Part shown: piece by piece, positions 39,917 to 48,448 of the stretch
How positions within the stretch are numbered: position 1 is the first letter of the stretch
Layout: every line of letters begins with the position of its first letter
From: Micromonospora echinospora
GTDB lineage: Bacteria; Actinomycetota; Actinomycetes; Mycobacteriales; Micromonosporaceae
Direction: 5' to 3'
DNA length: 64,000 bases
Assembly: GCF_900091495.1 (NCBI RefSeq)
Contig: NZ_LT607413.1
Span: forward strand, 3,286,001 to 3,350,000
Notes under the pieces: model-generated
Seen by the model: only the letters and a program-made list of their open reading frames with translations
The model's database searches: none
What the model was told of the DNA's origin: nothing
Made by a program: the position numbers and the translations under genes

Positions 39917-41711
39917 GCCGGTGCCAGAGTCGGCGCAACCGGTTCCCGGCCGGTGGGTCGCCGATCACCTGACAGGCCAGCACGATGCTCGCCTCGTCCA
40001 GGTCGGGCGTGGCGAGGGCCAGATGGGCCAGCGAGACGAGGATCGGCACCGGACGCTCCGCGCCCACCGCCACCGCGTCGGCGAGTCGTGCGGCCATCAC
40101 CCCGGCCACGTCCGGGCGCACCGTCGGGTCGACCCAGGCGGCGGTGACCAGCGCGAAGAGAGCGGCCTCGGTGGTCCAGTCCTCCACGCCCCAGACCAGG
40201 TCGAGCAGCATCCGGCGGCGGATCGAGCCGGCCCACGGCTCGTCGGTGCGGTGGTGCAGCAGTCCCAGGCAGGCCCAGACCTGCACGCAGCGCACCCACA
40301 GCGACGGATCCTGACCGAGCACCACGCCGAGCGCGGTGGCCGGGGCGGCCGGCGGGTGCGCCAGCAGGGCGAGCAGGTCGACGCCGTCCAGGGTGGCCAA
40401 CCCGACCGCCGCGTCGTACGCCGCCGGGGGGTGGGGCCAGGCGGGGTGGGCGAGCTGCCGGATCCGTTCCACCGCCTCGGCCGACGGCGTCGGCACCAGC
40501 GGTACGACACCGTCGTCGGTGTACCGCCACAGCGGCCGCACCCCGGCCCGCCGGGGTGCGCGTGGGTCCGGTCCGGCCACCTCGGTCGCCGCCACCCGTA
40601 GGCCGGGCCGGCTCGTGGCCAGGGTCCGCAGCGCGCTCGGCGGCGGTGGGGCGGGCAACCTCAGGGGCGGCCCGCCGGTGGGCTGATCGGTGGCGGTGAG
40701 CCGGCGCAACGCCTCCACCGCCGGCCCGCCGGCCGGGGTGAGCTGGCCGAGCCAGGGCCGCCCCCGGCAGCATTCGGCGAGGTCGCCGTGCTCGTGGGAG
40801 TCGTCGGGATGGTCCCGGGTGAAGTCGGCGAGCGCCACCAGGTGACCGACCCGCCCGTCGCGCTGGTGCCGTAGCCGGTGGGCGGTGTGCACCGCGCAGT
40901 CGAAGGTGGGATCCCGGGCCAGCGCCCGGTCGATCCAGGCCAGTGCCTCGTCGAGACGACCGTTGTCGGCCAGGGTGCCGGCGATGTCGGCGTAGACCGC
41001 GAGGTCGTCGGGGTCGTGTTCCACGGCGCGCCCGAGCGCGGCGAGCGCCTCCCGGGTGCGGCCGGCGCTGCGGTACGCGTACCCGAGCCAGACCTCGCCC
41101 AGCTTGGACGGCTGGGCGTGGACCCCCCGGGCGGCCCAGCGGATCGCCAGCTCGACCTCGCCGACCCGTCGGGCCAGCGCGGACGCCGCCCCCAGCAGCA
41201 GGCCGTGCTCGCTGTGCACGCTGACCGCGTGTCGGGCCAGGGTGAGGTACGGCCGCAGCGGCGCCCGGGCGGCCTTCGGCACCGGGTCGGGGACGGCCGC
41301 GCAGACCTGCATGAGGATCCGCGCGCCCCGTTCCGGGTCGAGGCGTTCGGCCAGCTCCGGCGCGGTGACCCAGGGCACGCCGGCCCAGTCGGCCTGCGGG
41401 GTGTGCCCGGTCGCGGCGGCGAGCAGTTCCAGCCCCTCGCCGGCCCGGCCGGCGGCGGCCAGCAGGTGGGCGCGGGCCACCACCGCGCCGACGAAGACGT
41501 GCTGCTCGATCGGGAAGAGGTCGATGCCGCCGCCGCTGACCGCGGCGATCCGGGCCAGCGTCTCGTGCACCTCGGGCATGGTCGGGGCGTACGCGATCGC
41601 GCCCGCGACGTGGCCGGCGGCGTGCCGCAGGTCGCCCTGGTCGAGCGCGAGTCGGGCCAGGGCCAGTTCACCCTCGGCGGAAAGGCGGGGGTCGTCCTCT
41701 CCCTCGGACAC
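39891..41711 (-). CDS. TPR-repeat protein, function unknown
   Basis: A 606-residue soluble protein. Residues about 10-330 contain tetratricopeptide-like helices (ELALARLALDQGDLRHAAGHV near the start, GYAYRSAGRTREALAALGRAVEHDPDD and ADNGRLDEALAWIDRALARDP in the middle). The second half is alpha-helical and Ala/Leu-rich with no known domain. ATG at 41711. It overlaps the convergent exporter gene by 26 bp and is divergent from the SIS gene. TPRs bind partner proteins; no partner is apparent. Confidence 0.75.
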   Translation of the reverse strand: MSEGEDDPRLSAEGELALARLALDQGDLRHAAGHVAGAIAYAPTMPEVHETLARIAAVSGGGIDLFPIEQHVFVGAVVARAHLLAAAGRAGEGLELLAAATGHTPQADWAGVPWVTAPELAERLDPERGARILMQVCAAVPDPVPKAARAPLRPYLTLARHAVSVHSEHGLLLGAASALARRVGEVELAIRWAARGVHAQPSKLGEVWLGYAYRSAGRTREALAALGRAVEHDPDDLAVYADIAGTLADNGRLDEALAWIDRALARDPTFDCAVHTAHRLRHQRDGRVGHLVALADFTRDHPDDSHEHGDLAECCRGRPWLGQLTPAGGPAVEALRRLTATDQPTGGPPLRLPAPPPPSALRTLATSRPGLRVAATEVAGPDPRAPRRAGVRPLWRYTDDGVVPLVPTPSAEAVERIRQLAHPAWPHPPAAYDAAVGLATLDGVDLLALLAHPPAAPATALGVVLGQDPSLWVRCVQVWACLGLLHHRTDEPWAGSIRRRMLLDLVWGVEDWTTEAALFALVTAAWVDPTVRPDVAGVMAARLADAVAVGAERPVPILVSLAHLALATPDLDEASIVLACQVIGDPPAGNRLRRLWHRLTRRLRRH

Positions 41712-41789
41712 GGTGCCCTTTCACTCGGCGTGCTTCTCGGGTGCGGTCAGCGTAGGGGATGACCGGCTTCCCCGGGACCCCCCTGCGCA

Positions 41790-41843
41790 TTCATGCTCGT
41801 TGCGTTGCCCGATCGGGGAAAAAAATGCAAGACTGAGCATGAA
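41790..41843. promoter_or_regulatory. Inverted repeat before the SIS gene
   Basis: TTCATGCTC (41790-41798) and its inverse GAGCATGAA (41835-41843) are 36 bases apart, around a poly-A stretch. It lies between the divergent TPR and SIS genes. It may be a pair of half-sites for a regulator. Confidence 0.4.
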
Positions 41844-41877
41844 GCGCGCGGGAACGCGCAAGAGAGGGAGGTTACCG

Positions 41878-42930
41878 GTGACGGTTCCGGGGGCTGGCAT
41901 GACCGCCGACATCGAGGAGCAGCCGGCCGGCTTCGCGCGGCTGCTCTCCGCCGAACACTGCGGGCCGATCGCCCGGGTGGCCGAGGTGATCGCCCGGCGG
42001 CGGCCCCGGCACGTGGTCTTCACCGCGCGCGGCACCTCCGACCACGCCGCGCTCTACGGCGCGTACCTCACCGAGATCCGCCTCGGCATCCCCGCCGGGC
42101 TCGCCTCGCCGAGCACGATGACGCTCTTCGGCGCCCGGCCGGACCTCTCCGACGCCCTCGTGGTCGGGGTCAGCCAGAGCGGTGGTTCGCCCGACCTGGT
42201 CGAGGTGCTCCGGGTGGCCCGCTCCGCCGGAGCGCTCACCCTCGCCGTCACCAACGCCCCGGGGTCGCCGTTGGCCGAGGCCGCCGAGCTGAGCGTCGAC
42301 ATCGCCGCCGGGCACGAGCGGGCGGTCGCCGCCACCAAGACATACACCGCCGAGCTGTTGGCCCTGCTGCTGCTGGTCGAGGGGATCCGCAACGGCGACG
42401 GCACCCTGCCGGCCGACGAGCGCGCGGCGCTCGACGCCCTGCCCGACCTCGCCGCCCGGACTCTCGCCGACCCGACCCCGACCCAGCTCGCCGCCCGCTA
42501 CCGGTTCGCCGCGCGCCTGGTCACCACCGGCCGGGGGTACGCCTACCCGACCGCCCGGGAGGCGGCGCTGAAGCTGATGGAGACCTCCTACCTGCCGGCG
42601 CTCGCCTTCTCCGGGGCGGACCTGCTGCACGGCCCGCTCGCGATGACCGACCCGGACGTGCCGGTACTGGCCGTGGTCGGCTCCGGTCCCGGTGGCCGCT
42701 CGATGCGCGAGGTGCTGCCCCGGCTCGGCGAGCGCCGCGCCGACGTGGTCGTGGTCGGCTCCGCCGACGTCGAGGGCGCCACCCGGATCGCCGTCCCCGA
42801 CGTCGACGAGCGGTACGCGCCGCTGCTCGACATCCTGCCGTTGCAGCGGCTCGCGCTCAGCCTGGCGCTCGCCCGGGGCGAGAACCCGGACGCGCCGCGT
42901 GGACTGAAGAAGGTCACCTCGACGATGTGA
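41878..42930 (+). CDS. Double-SIS-domain sugar isomerase-like protein
   Basis: A 350-residue protein with two SIS domains. FTARGTSDHAALYGAYL and VGVSQSGGSPDLVE mark the first sugar-phosphate site, and TAREAALKLMETSY the second. It resembles the isomerase half of glucosamine-6-phosphate synthase without the glutaminase domain, like AgaS-type aminosugar deaminase/isomerases. GTG at 41878 follows GGGAGG; ATG at 41899 is the alternative. The substrate is likely a phosphorylated aminosugar. Confidence 0.87.
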   Translation: MTVPGAGMTADIEEQPAGFARLLSAEHCGPIARVAEVIARRRPRHVVFTARGTSDHAALYGAYLTEIRLGIPAGLASPSTMTLFGARPDLSDALVVGVSQSGGSPDLVEVLRVARSAGALTLAVTNAPGSPLAEAAELSVDIAAGHERAVAATKTYTAELLALLLLVEGIRNGDGTLPADERAALDALPDLAARTLADPTPTQLAARYRFAARLVTTGRGYAYPTAREAALKLMETSYLPALAFSGADLLHGPLAMTDPDVPVLAVVGSGPGGRSMREVLPRLGERRADVVVVGSADVEGATRIAVPDVDERYAPLLDILPLQRLALSLALARGENPDAPRGLKKVTSTM

Positions 42931-42991
42931 CGGTGTCGGCGGGAAGCCGACCGGCCGGGCGACGCGGAGCGCGGCGTGGCACGCTGTCCGG

Positions 42992-44524
42992 GTGTCCACG
43001 CTGCGCGAACTCGCCGAGGAGCACACCCAGCTCCGTCCGGCCGACGTCGACCACCTGCACCGGATCGCCGGCGACTGGCAGCTCCTGTCCGACCTGTCCT
43101 TCGCCGACCTGCTCCTCTGGGTGCCCGTCGACGGCGACGAGAGCTTCCTCTGCGTCGCCCAGGTCCGCCCGACGACCGCCCCGACCGCGTACCTGGACGA
43201 CCAGGTGGGACGGATCGTCGGCGGGCCCGAGGTGGCGCACCTGACGATCGCCTACAGCCAGGGTCGGATCTGGCGGGAGGGTGACCCGGTCTGGTACGGC
43301 GACGTCCCCGCCCGGCACGAGGCCATCCCGGTGCGGCTGCGTACCGCCGACGGCGAGGCCGGCGAGGTGATCGCCGTGGTGGGCCGGGACACCAACCTCT
43401 CCACCGCCCGCACGCCCAGCCAGCTCGAACTGAACTACCTCACCACCGCCGACGACCTGGCCCAGATGCTCGCCGACGGCACCTTCCCGCCGCCCCGACA
43501 CCCGGGCGAGACGACCAGCGCCCCCCGGGTCGGCGACGGGCTGGTCCGGCTCGACGCCAGCGGCAAGGTCACCTACGCCAGCCCGAACGCGCAGTCGGCG
43601 TACCGGCGGCTCGGCTTCGCCTCGCATCTGGTCGGCGAGGACCTGGCGGTGCTGCACCGCCGGCTCGCCACCGACCCGCTGGAGGGCACCGACGCGGCCA
43701 ACGGCATCCTCGCCGCGCTGCGCGGCGAGGCCCCGCCCCGGCGGGAGATCGACGCCCGGGGGGCGACCATGCTCACCCGGGCGCTGCCACTGATGCCGGC
43801 CGGGGTGCCGATCGGCGCGCTGGTGCTGGTCCGGGACATCACCGAGGTCCGCCGCCGGGACCGGGCGCTGATCACCAAGGACGCCACCATCCGGGAGATC
43901 CACCACCGGGTGAAGAACAACCTCCAGACCGTGGCGGCCCTGCTGCGGCTCCAGGCCCGCCGGGTCGGCATCCCGGCCGCCCGCGCGGCGTTGGAGGAGT
44001 CGGTACGCCGGGTCGCCTCGATCGCACTGGTCCACGAGACCCTCTCCATGTCCAGCGACGAGGCGGTCGAGTTCGACGGGATCGTCGACCGGGTGGCCCG
44101 CGCGGCGGCCGAGGTGGCCGCCACCGACACCCCGGTACGGATGCGTCGGGAGGGCAGCTTCGGCGTGCTGCCCGCCGAGATCGCCACCTCGCTGGTGATG
44201 GTCCTCAACGAATTGCTGCTCAACGCCGTGGAGCACGGCTTCCCGCCCAGCGACGCCGCCCCCGAGCCGGGTGCGGTGGCCGCCGGAGCGGAGGTGGTGG
44301 TCTCCGCGCACCGCTTCCGCAAGCAACTGCACGTCACCGTGGACGACAACGGCCGTGGGCTGCCGGCCGACTTCGACGCCGAGCGCGGCGGCAACCTGGG
44401 CCTGCAGATCGTCCGGGCCCTCGCCACCGGGGAGTTGCGGGGCAGCATCGAACTGCGCAACCGCGCCGACGGCGGCACGGAGGCGGTGCTGGTCGTCCCG
44501 CTGGCCGGTCCCCGCTCCCGCTGA
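42992..44524 (+). CDS. pdtaS: PdtaS-type soluble sensor histidine kinase
   Basis: A 510-residue cytoplasmic kinase with an N-terminal GAF-like domain (about 1-150), a PAS domain (about 180-300), the HisKA_2 segment EIHHRVKNNLQTVAALL with the phosphohistidine at H304 or H305, and a C-terminal HATPase domain (N box VLNELLLNAVEHG). This matches PdtaS, which phosphorylates the antiterminator PdtaR and senses metals or nitric oxide in mycobacteria. No pdtaR gene is adjacent. GTG at 42992. The position in the sigR-whiB1 block agrees with Rv3220c. Confidence 0.92.
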   Translation: MSTLRELAEEHTQLRPADVDHLHRIAGDWQLLSDLSFADLLLWVPVDGDESFLCVAQVRPTTAPTAYLDDQVGRIVGGPEVAHLTIAYSQGRIWREGDPVWYGDVPARHEAIPVRLRTADGEAGEVIAVVGRDTNLSTARTPSQLELNYLTTADDLAQMLADGTFPPPRHPGETTSAPRVGDGLVRLDASGKVTYASPNAQSAYRRLGFASHLVGEDLAVLHRRLATDPLEGTDAANGILAALRGEAPPRREIDARGATMLTRALPLMPAGVPIGALVLVRDITEVRRRDRALITKDATIREIHHRVKNNLQTVAALLRLQARRVGIPAARAALEESVRRVASIALVHETLSMSSDEAVEFDGIVDRVARAAAEVAATDTPVRMRREGSFGVLPAEIATSLVMVLNELLLNAVEHGFPPSDAAPEPGAVAAGAEVVVSAHRFRKQLHVTVDDNGRGLPADFDAERGGNLGLQIVRALATGELRGSIELRNRADGGTEAVLVVPLAGPRSR

Positions 44525-44534
44525 GGCGCGCACC

Positions 44535-46106
44535 TCAGCCCGCTCGGGCGAGCAGGGCGACGGTGATGCCCGGCACCGTCCAACGGCCGGTGGGGGAGAA
44601 GCCGTCGAGCGCCTCCCGTTTCACCGTCGGCAGGGCGGCCACCGGGTCGGCCCGGTCGCCGGCCACCACCAGCCACACCCGGTCCACCCCGGCCAGGCAG
44701 CGGGCCGGTCGCTCGCACTCCGTCGCGCGCAGGTCGCCGGCCCGACGCGGGTCGCGGACGGCCAGCACGTCACGGGGACGCCCGTCGCCGAGGTGGTACG
44801 CCAGACCGAGGTCGAGGAAGAGGAAACCGTCCCGGGAGCCGTAGACGACTCCGTCGCCGGGTCGCTGACCGGCGGCGACGATCCGGGCCGCCGCGCGGTA
44901 GTCGACCTGGGCGGAGCGGGGCCAGTCGTGGGTACGGCGCAGGTCGAGCTGGGCCGGTGCGCCGAGGGCGGCGGTGATGCCGACCACCGCCAGGGCGGGG
45001 ACCGGGCGTACCGAGGCGAGCAGCGCCCCGGCCGGAAGGCAGAGGAAGGGCGTGGTGAAGACCAGGTAGCGCGGCACCCAGACGGCGGTCACCAGCCCGG
45101 CGACGAAGAGCAGCGCGGCCGGCGCCGCCACCGCCGCCAGCATGATCCACCCCCATTTCCGGGCGACGGGCGTCCGCGCCGGCCCGCCACCGGACCCCGA
45201 CGAGGCGGCGCCGGCGTCGGCCGGGCCGCTGTCGTCGTCGGCCCGACCGCCGTCGACGGGTCGGGCCACGTCCGTCTCGGCGGGGGTGCTGTCGACCGGT
45301 CGGGCGGCGCCGACCACGGCCAGGCCGACCAGCAGGCCGCCCACCACGGCGCTGGCGGTGAGCGAGCCGGGCAGTCCGGCCAGGTCGCCGAGGCGGGCCG
45401 GATCCACCCAGCTCAACTGGCGGGACTGCTGCCGCCGGGCGAGCAGCGCCAGCGGGACCGCCACCAGCGCCGCCGGCACCAGGGCGAGCAGCCAACGGCG
45501 GACCGCGCCCCGCACCGCCAGGGCGTGCGCGGCGAGCAGGGCCAGCGCGACCAGGTGGGTCAGGCCGAGGGCGGTCACCACTGCGGCGTACGCCGTCCAC
45601 CGGCCCCGGCCGGGCCGGCGCAGCGCCGTGACCAGCAGCACGGTCGCGGCCACCGCCAGCAGGGTGGCGAGCGCGTACGGCCGGGCCTCCTGCCCGTACC
45701 GGGAGGTGCTCGGCAGCACCGAGAAGAGCAGCCCGCCCAGCCGGCCGGCCCGGGTTCCGAACAGGCGCTCCCCGAGGACGGCGGTGAGCCCGGCCGCCCC
45801 GGTCACGGCCAGCACGGAGGGGGCCCGTAGCGCCGTCACCGAGTCCCCGAAGACCGCCACCCAGCCGTGCAGGAGCAGGTAGTACGGGGCGACGGTGGCG
45901 TCGACGGTGGCCGCCAGCCGGGCCAGGTCGGGCAGCGGGCGGGTGGCCGCGCTCCAGGTGGCCAACTCGTCCCGCCACGGCTGGGCGTACCCGACCCCGG
46001 TGGAGGCGACGACGAGGGTCAGCAGCGTCGGCCAGAGCCACACCGGGCGGCCGGCGCGCCGTGACCACTCCCGCCGGCCGCCCGGCACGTCGGATCCGCC
46101 GACCAC
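44535..46106 (-). CDS. Glycosyltransferase-39-like multispanning membrane protein
   Basis: A protein of about 523 residues with some ten hydrophobic helices. After the first helix it has YAQPWRDELATWSAA, the acidic D-E loop typical of GT-C enzymes (ArnT/PMT/GT39), followed by RYGQEARPYALATLL in a later helix boundary. An acidic, Ser-rich loop interrupts the middle. Such enzymes move sugars from polyprenyl carriers on the outer face of the membrane; donor and acceptor are unknown. The start is uncertain: GTG at 46106 is chosen, with GTG codons at 46217 and 46088 possible. It is divergent from the sulfite reductase leader. Confidence 0.75.
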   Translation of the reverse strand: MVGGSDVPGGRREWSRRAGRPVWLWPTLLTLVVASTGVGYAQPWRDELATWSAATRPLPDLARLAATVDATVAPYYLLLHGWVAVFGDSVTALRAPSVLAVTGAAGLTAVLGERLFGTRAGRLGGLLFSVLPSTSRYGQEARPYALATLLAVAATVLLVTALRRPGRGRWTAYAAVVTALGLTHLVALALLAAHALAVRGAVRRWLLALVPAALVAVPLALLARRQQSRQLSWVDPARLGDLAGLPGSLTASAVVGGLLVGLAVVGAARPVDSTPAETDVARPVDGGRADDDSGPADAGAASSGSGGGPARTPVARKWGWIMLAAVAAPAALLFVAGLVTAVWVPRYLVFTTPFLCLPAGALLASVRPVPALAVVGITAALGAPAQLDLRRTHDWPRSAQVDYRAAARIVAAGQRPGDGVVYGSRDGFLFLDLGLAYHLGDGRPRDVLAVRDPRRAGDLRATECERPARCLAGVDRVWLVVAGDRADPVAALPTVKREALDGFSPTGRWTVPGITVALLARAG

Positions 46107-46266
46107 ACCCCGAAGCGTCGCACGCGCCGGTCGCCGACGGCGGGATGATCGGGACAGGTCGATCTGTCCGGCCCGGTCCGGAGTGCGTGTTCCGAGGTCG
46201 CCCGTGATGTGGGATGCCACACCGGGACCTTGGCCGGGCTCTCGCAGGTGTGGCAGCATGGGCGGC

Positions 46267-46353
46267 ATGACCGCCGCTGTCGAGCGCCGCTTCGTGGCCC
46301 GCCGCCACGTCGATTACGGCCGCGTCCGCAGCGCCATCTGTCCGGCCCACTGA
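46267..46353 (+). CDS. Leader peptide of the sulfite reductase operon
   Basis: A 28-codon frame starting with ATG at 46267: MTAAVERRFVARRHVDYGRV then RSAICPAH and stop. RRHVD followed by R-V-x-SA-(I/L)-C is the pattern of small actinobacterial leader peptides found before sulfur assimilation genes. The cysteine codon sits four codons from the end, and a hairpin (46414-46433) follows before the operon. This suggests control by cysteine supply through translation of the leader. Confidence 0.78.
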   Translation: MTAAVERRFVARRHVDYGRVRSAICPAH

Positions 46354-46413
46354 CGCCGCCCGACCCACCCCTTCGGGCGCGCACTCGCGCCGGCTCTCCG
46401 ACACCGTTGTCTC

Positions 46414-46433
46414 CCGCCCGGTATCCCGGGCGG
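46414..46433 (+). promoter_or_regulatory. Hairpin between leader peptide and sulfite reductase gene
   Basis: CCGCCCGG (46414-46421) pairs with CCGGGCGG (46426-46433) over a TATC loop. It has no U-tract and lies 56 bases before the sirA start. It may hinder transcription or translation of the operon, depending on movement of the ribosome on the leader. Confidence 0.45.
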
Positions 46434-46488
46434 CCGGCGCGTCCCGCGCGCGTACCGACGCGATCACCAGACAACGGAGGACGCCGCG

Positions 46489-48201
46489 ATGGCCGTCAAC
46501 AGCACCCCGGACCGGCCCGAGCGCCCGGTGGCGACCGCCACCCGGGCCCCCCGCCGACCCCGGGGTGAGGGGCAGTGGGCGCTCGGGCACCGGGAGCCGC
46601 TCAACCCCAACGAGCGGATCAAGAAGGACGACGACCCGCTCAACGTCCGCGCCCGGATCGAGAACATCTACGCCCACCGGGGCTTCGCCTCGATCGACCC
46701 GCAGGACCTGCGTGGCCGGTTCCGCTGGTGGGGCCTCTACACCCAGCGCAAGGCCGGCATCGACGGTGGGCGGACCGCCGTGCTGGAGCCGCACGAGCTG
46801 GAGGACGAGTTCTTCATGCTCCGGGTGCGGGTCGACGGCGGGCAGCTCAGCCTGGCGCAGTTGCGGGTGGTCGCGGACATCTCGCGGGAGTTCGCCCGGG
46901 ACACCGCCGACATCACCGACCGGCAGAACATCCAGTACCACTGGATCCGGGTCGAGGACATGCCGGAGATCTGGCGGCGGCTGGAGTCGGTGGGGTTGCA
47001 GACCACCGAGGCGTGCGGGGACTGCCCCCGGATCGTGCTCGGCAGCCCGGTCGCCGGGGTGGCCCGGGACGAGGTGCTCGACCCGACTCCGGCGATCGAC
47101 GAGATCGTCCGCCGGTACGTCGGCGACAAGCAGTACTCCAACCTGCCCCGCAAGTTCAAGTCCTCGATCTCCTGGCTGGTCGACACCCCGTACGAGGCGA
47201 ACGACATCGCCTTCCTCGGGGTGGAGCACCCCGACCACGGCCCCGGCTTCGACGTCTGGGTCGGTGGCGGGCTCTCCACGAACCCGATGCTCGCCAAGCG
47301 GCTCGGGGTGTGGGTGCCGCTGGCCGAGGTGCCCGACGTGTGGGCCGGTGTGGTGGGCATCTTCCGTGACTACGGCTACCGCCGGCTGCGCAACCGGGCG
47401 CGGCTGAAGTTCCTGGTCGCCGACTGGGGTGTGGAGAAGTTCCGGGAGGTGCTGGAGAAGGAGTACCTCGGCCGGGCGCTGCTGGACGGTCCGGCGCCGG
47501 AGCTGCCGTCGAAGCCGCTGGACCACATCGGGGTGCGGGAGCAGGCCGACGGGCGTAACTACGTCGGGGCCGCCCCGGTGGTCGGGCGGGTCTCCGGCAC
47601 CCAGCTCGCCCAACTCGCCGACGTGGTCGAGGCGCACGGCAGCGACCGGGTGCGGCTCACCCCGTACCAGAAGCTGCTGGTGCTGGACGTGGCGCCGGAG
47701 CGGACCGACTCGCTGGTGGCGGCGCTGCGCGGGATCGGCCTGGAGGCGGAGCCGTCGGCGTGGCGGCGCGGGACGATGGCCTGCACCGGCATCGAGTACT
47801 GCAAGCTCGCGATCGTCGAGACCAAGGCCCGGGGCGAGGAACTGGTGGCCCGGCTGGAGGAGCGGCTGCGCGGGTTCGACGCGGACATCTCCATCCACAT
47901 CAACGGCTGCCCGAACGCCTGCGCCCGGACGCAGGTCGCCGACATCGGTCTGAAGGGGCAGCTCGTGGTCGGCCCGGACGGCCGCCAGGTCGAGGGCTTC
48001 CAGGTGCACCTGGGCGGTGGGCTCGGCATGGCGCAGGGCCAGACCGCAGGCTTCGGCCGGAAGCTGCGCGGCCTGAAGACCACCGCCGAGGAACTGCCCG
48101 GGTACGTGGAGCGGGTGGCCCGGCGCTACCTGGCCGGCCGGGCCGAGGGGGAGACGTTCGCGAACTGGGTGATCCGGGTCGACGAGGAGGAACTCCGATG
48201 A
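46489..48201 (+). CDS. sirA: Ferredoxin-dependent sulfite reductase
   Basis: A 570-residue siroheme enzyme that reduces sulfite to sulfide. The siroheme/4Fe-4S ligands are C432 and C438 (CTGIEYC) and C474 and C478 (GCPNAC). YRRLRNRARLKFLV and the repeated nitrite/sulfite reductase half-domains (about 60-130 and 340-410) are present. The actinobacterial SirA/NirA type is meant; the cysH gene and the missing nitrate genes favour sulfite. ATG at 46489 follows GGAGGA-like bases. Three more genes follow with overlapping stops and starts. Confidence 0.93.
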   Translation: MAVNSTPDRPERPVATATRAPRRPRGEGQWALGHREPLNPNERIKKDDDPLNVRARIENIYAHRGFASIDPQDLRGRFRWWGLYTQRKAGIDGGRTAVLEPHELEDEFFMLRVRVDGGQLSLAQLRVVADISREFARDTADITDRQNIQYHWIRVEDMPEIWRRLESVGLQTTEACGDCPRIVLGSPVAGVARDEVLDPTPAIDEIVRRYVGDKQYSNLPRKFKSSISWLVDTPYEANDIAFLGVEHPDHGPGFDVWVGGGLSTNPMLAKRLGVWVPLAEVPDVWAGVVGIFRDYGYRRLRNRARLKFLVADWGVEKFREVLEKEYLGRALLDGPAPELPSKPLDHIGVREQADGRNYVGAAPVVGRVSGTQLAQLADVVEAHGSDRVRLTPYQKLLVLDVAPERTDSLVAALRGIGLEAEPSAWRRGTMACTGIEYCKLAIVETKARGEELVARLEERLRGFDADISIHINGCPNACARTQVADIGLKGQLVVGPDGRQVEGFQVHLGGGLGMAQGQTAGFGRKLRGLKTTAEELPGYVERVARRYLAGRAEGETFANWVIRVDEEELR

Positions 48202-48254
48202 GCGAACCAGACAGAGACATCAGTGTGCCCCGTCGCGGCGAGGTGACCCGATGA
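48198..48254 (+). CDS. Possible 18-residue peptide in the sulfur operon
   Basis: ATG at 48198 overlaps the sirA stop (ATGA), and its own TGA (48252-48254) overlaps the start of the next gene (ATGA at 48251). The frame reads MSEPDRDISVPRRGEVTR. It looks like a coupling ORF that hands ribosomes to the next gene. It may be a remnant of a duplicated start region, since GGTGACCCGATGAGCG recurs at both junctions (48240 and 48434). Confidence 0.45.
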   Translation: MSEPDRDISVPRRGEVTR

Positions 48255-48448
48255 GCGAGACCCGGTCGGTGCCGCTGTACTGCCCGTACTGCGGCGAGGA
48301 GGACCTGCGGCCGAGCGAGGCCGGACACGGCGCGTGGGAGTGCCACGCCTGCGTGCGGGTCTTCACGGTGAAGTTCACCGGGCTGCTCTCCCGGGCGGCC
48401 GCCGGCCCGGCGGGGGCGGGTTCCGTGCCGGGGACGGTGACCCGATGA
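48251..48448 (+). CDS. Small zinc-ribbon-like protein of the sulfur operon
   Basis: A 65-residue protein with CPYC and CHAC pairs (residues 11-14 and 30-33), spaced like a zinc ribbon, then VRVFTVKFTGLL and a flexible Ala/Gly tail. Small proteins of this type lie between sulfite reductase and cysH in other actinobacteria. It may help electron transfer or assembly, but its role is unproven. Its ATG overlaps the preceding stop, and its stop overlaps the cysH start. Confidence 0.8.
   Translation: MSETRSVPLYCPYCGEEDLRPSEAGHGAWECHACVRVFTVKFTGLLSRAAAGPAGAGSVPGTVTR

Noticed and set aside
41744..41877. glmS-type ribozyme before the SIS gene
   Set aside because: The region is too short and lacks the conserved glmS core. 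The protein also lacks the glutaminase domain.
44770..48009. Frame of 1079 codons spanning the GT39-like and sulfite reductase genes
   Set aside because: It covers two real genes in other frames and crosses their promoter region, with no plausible product.
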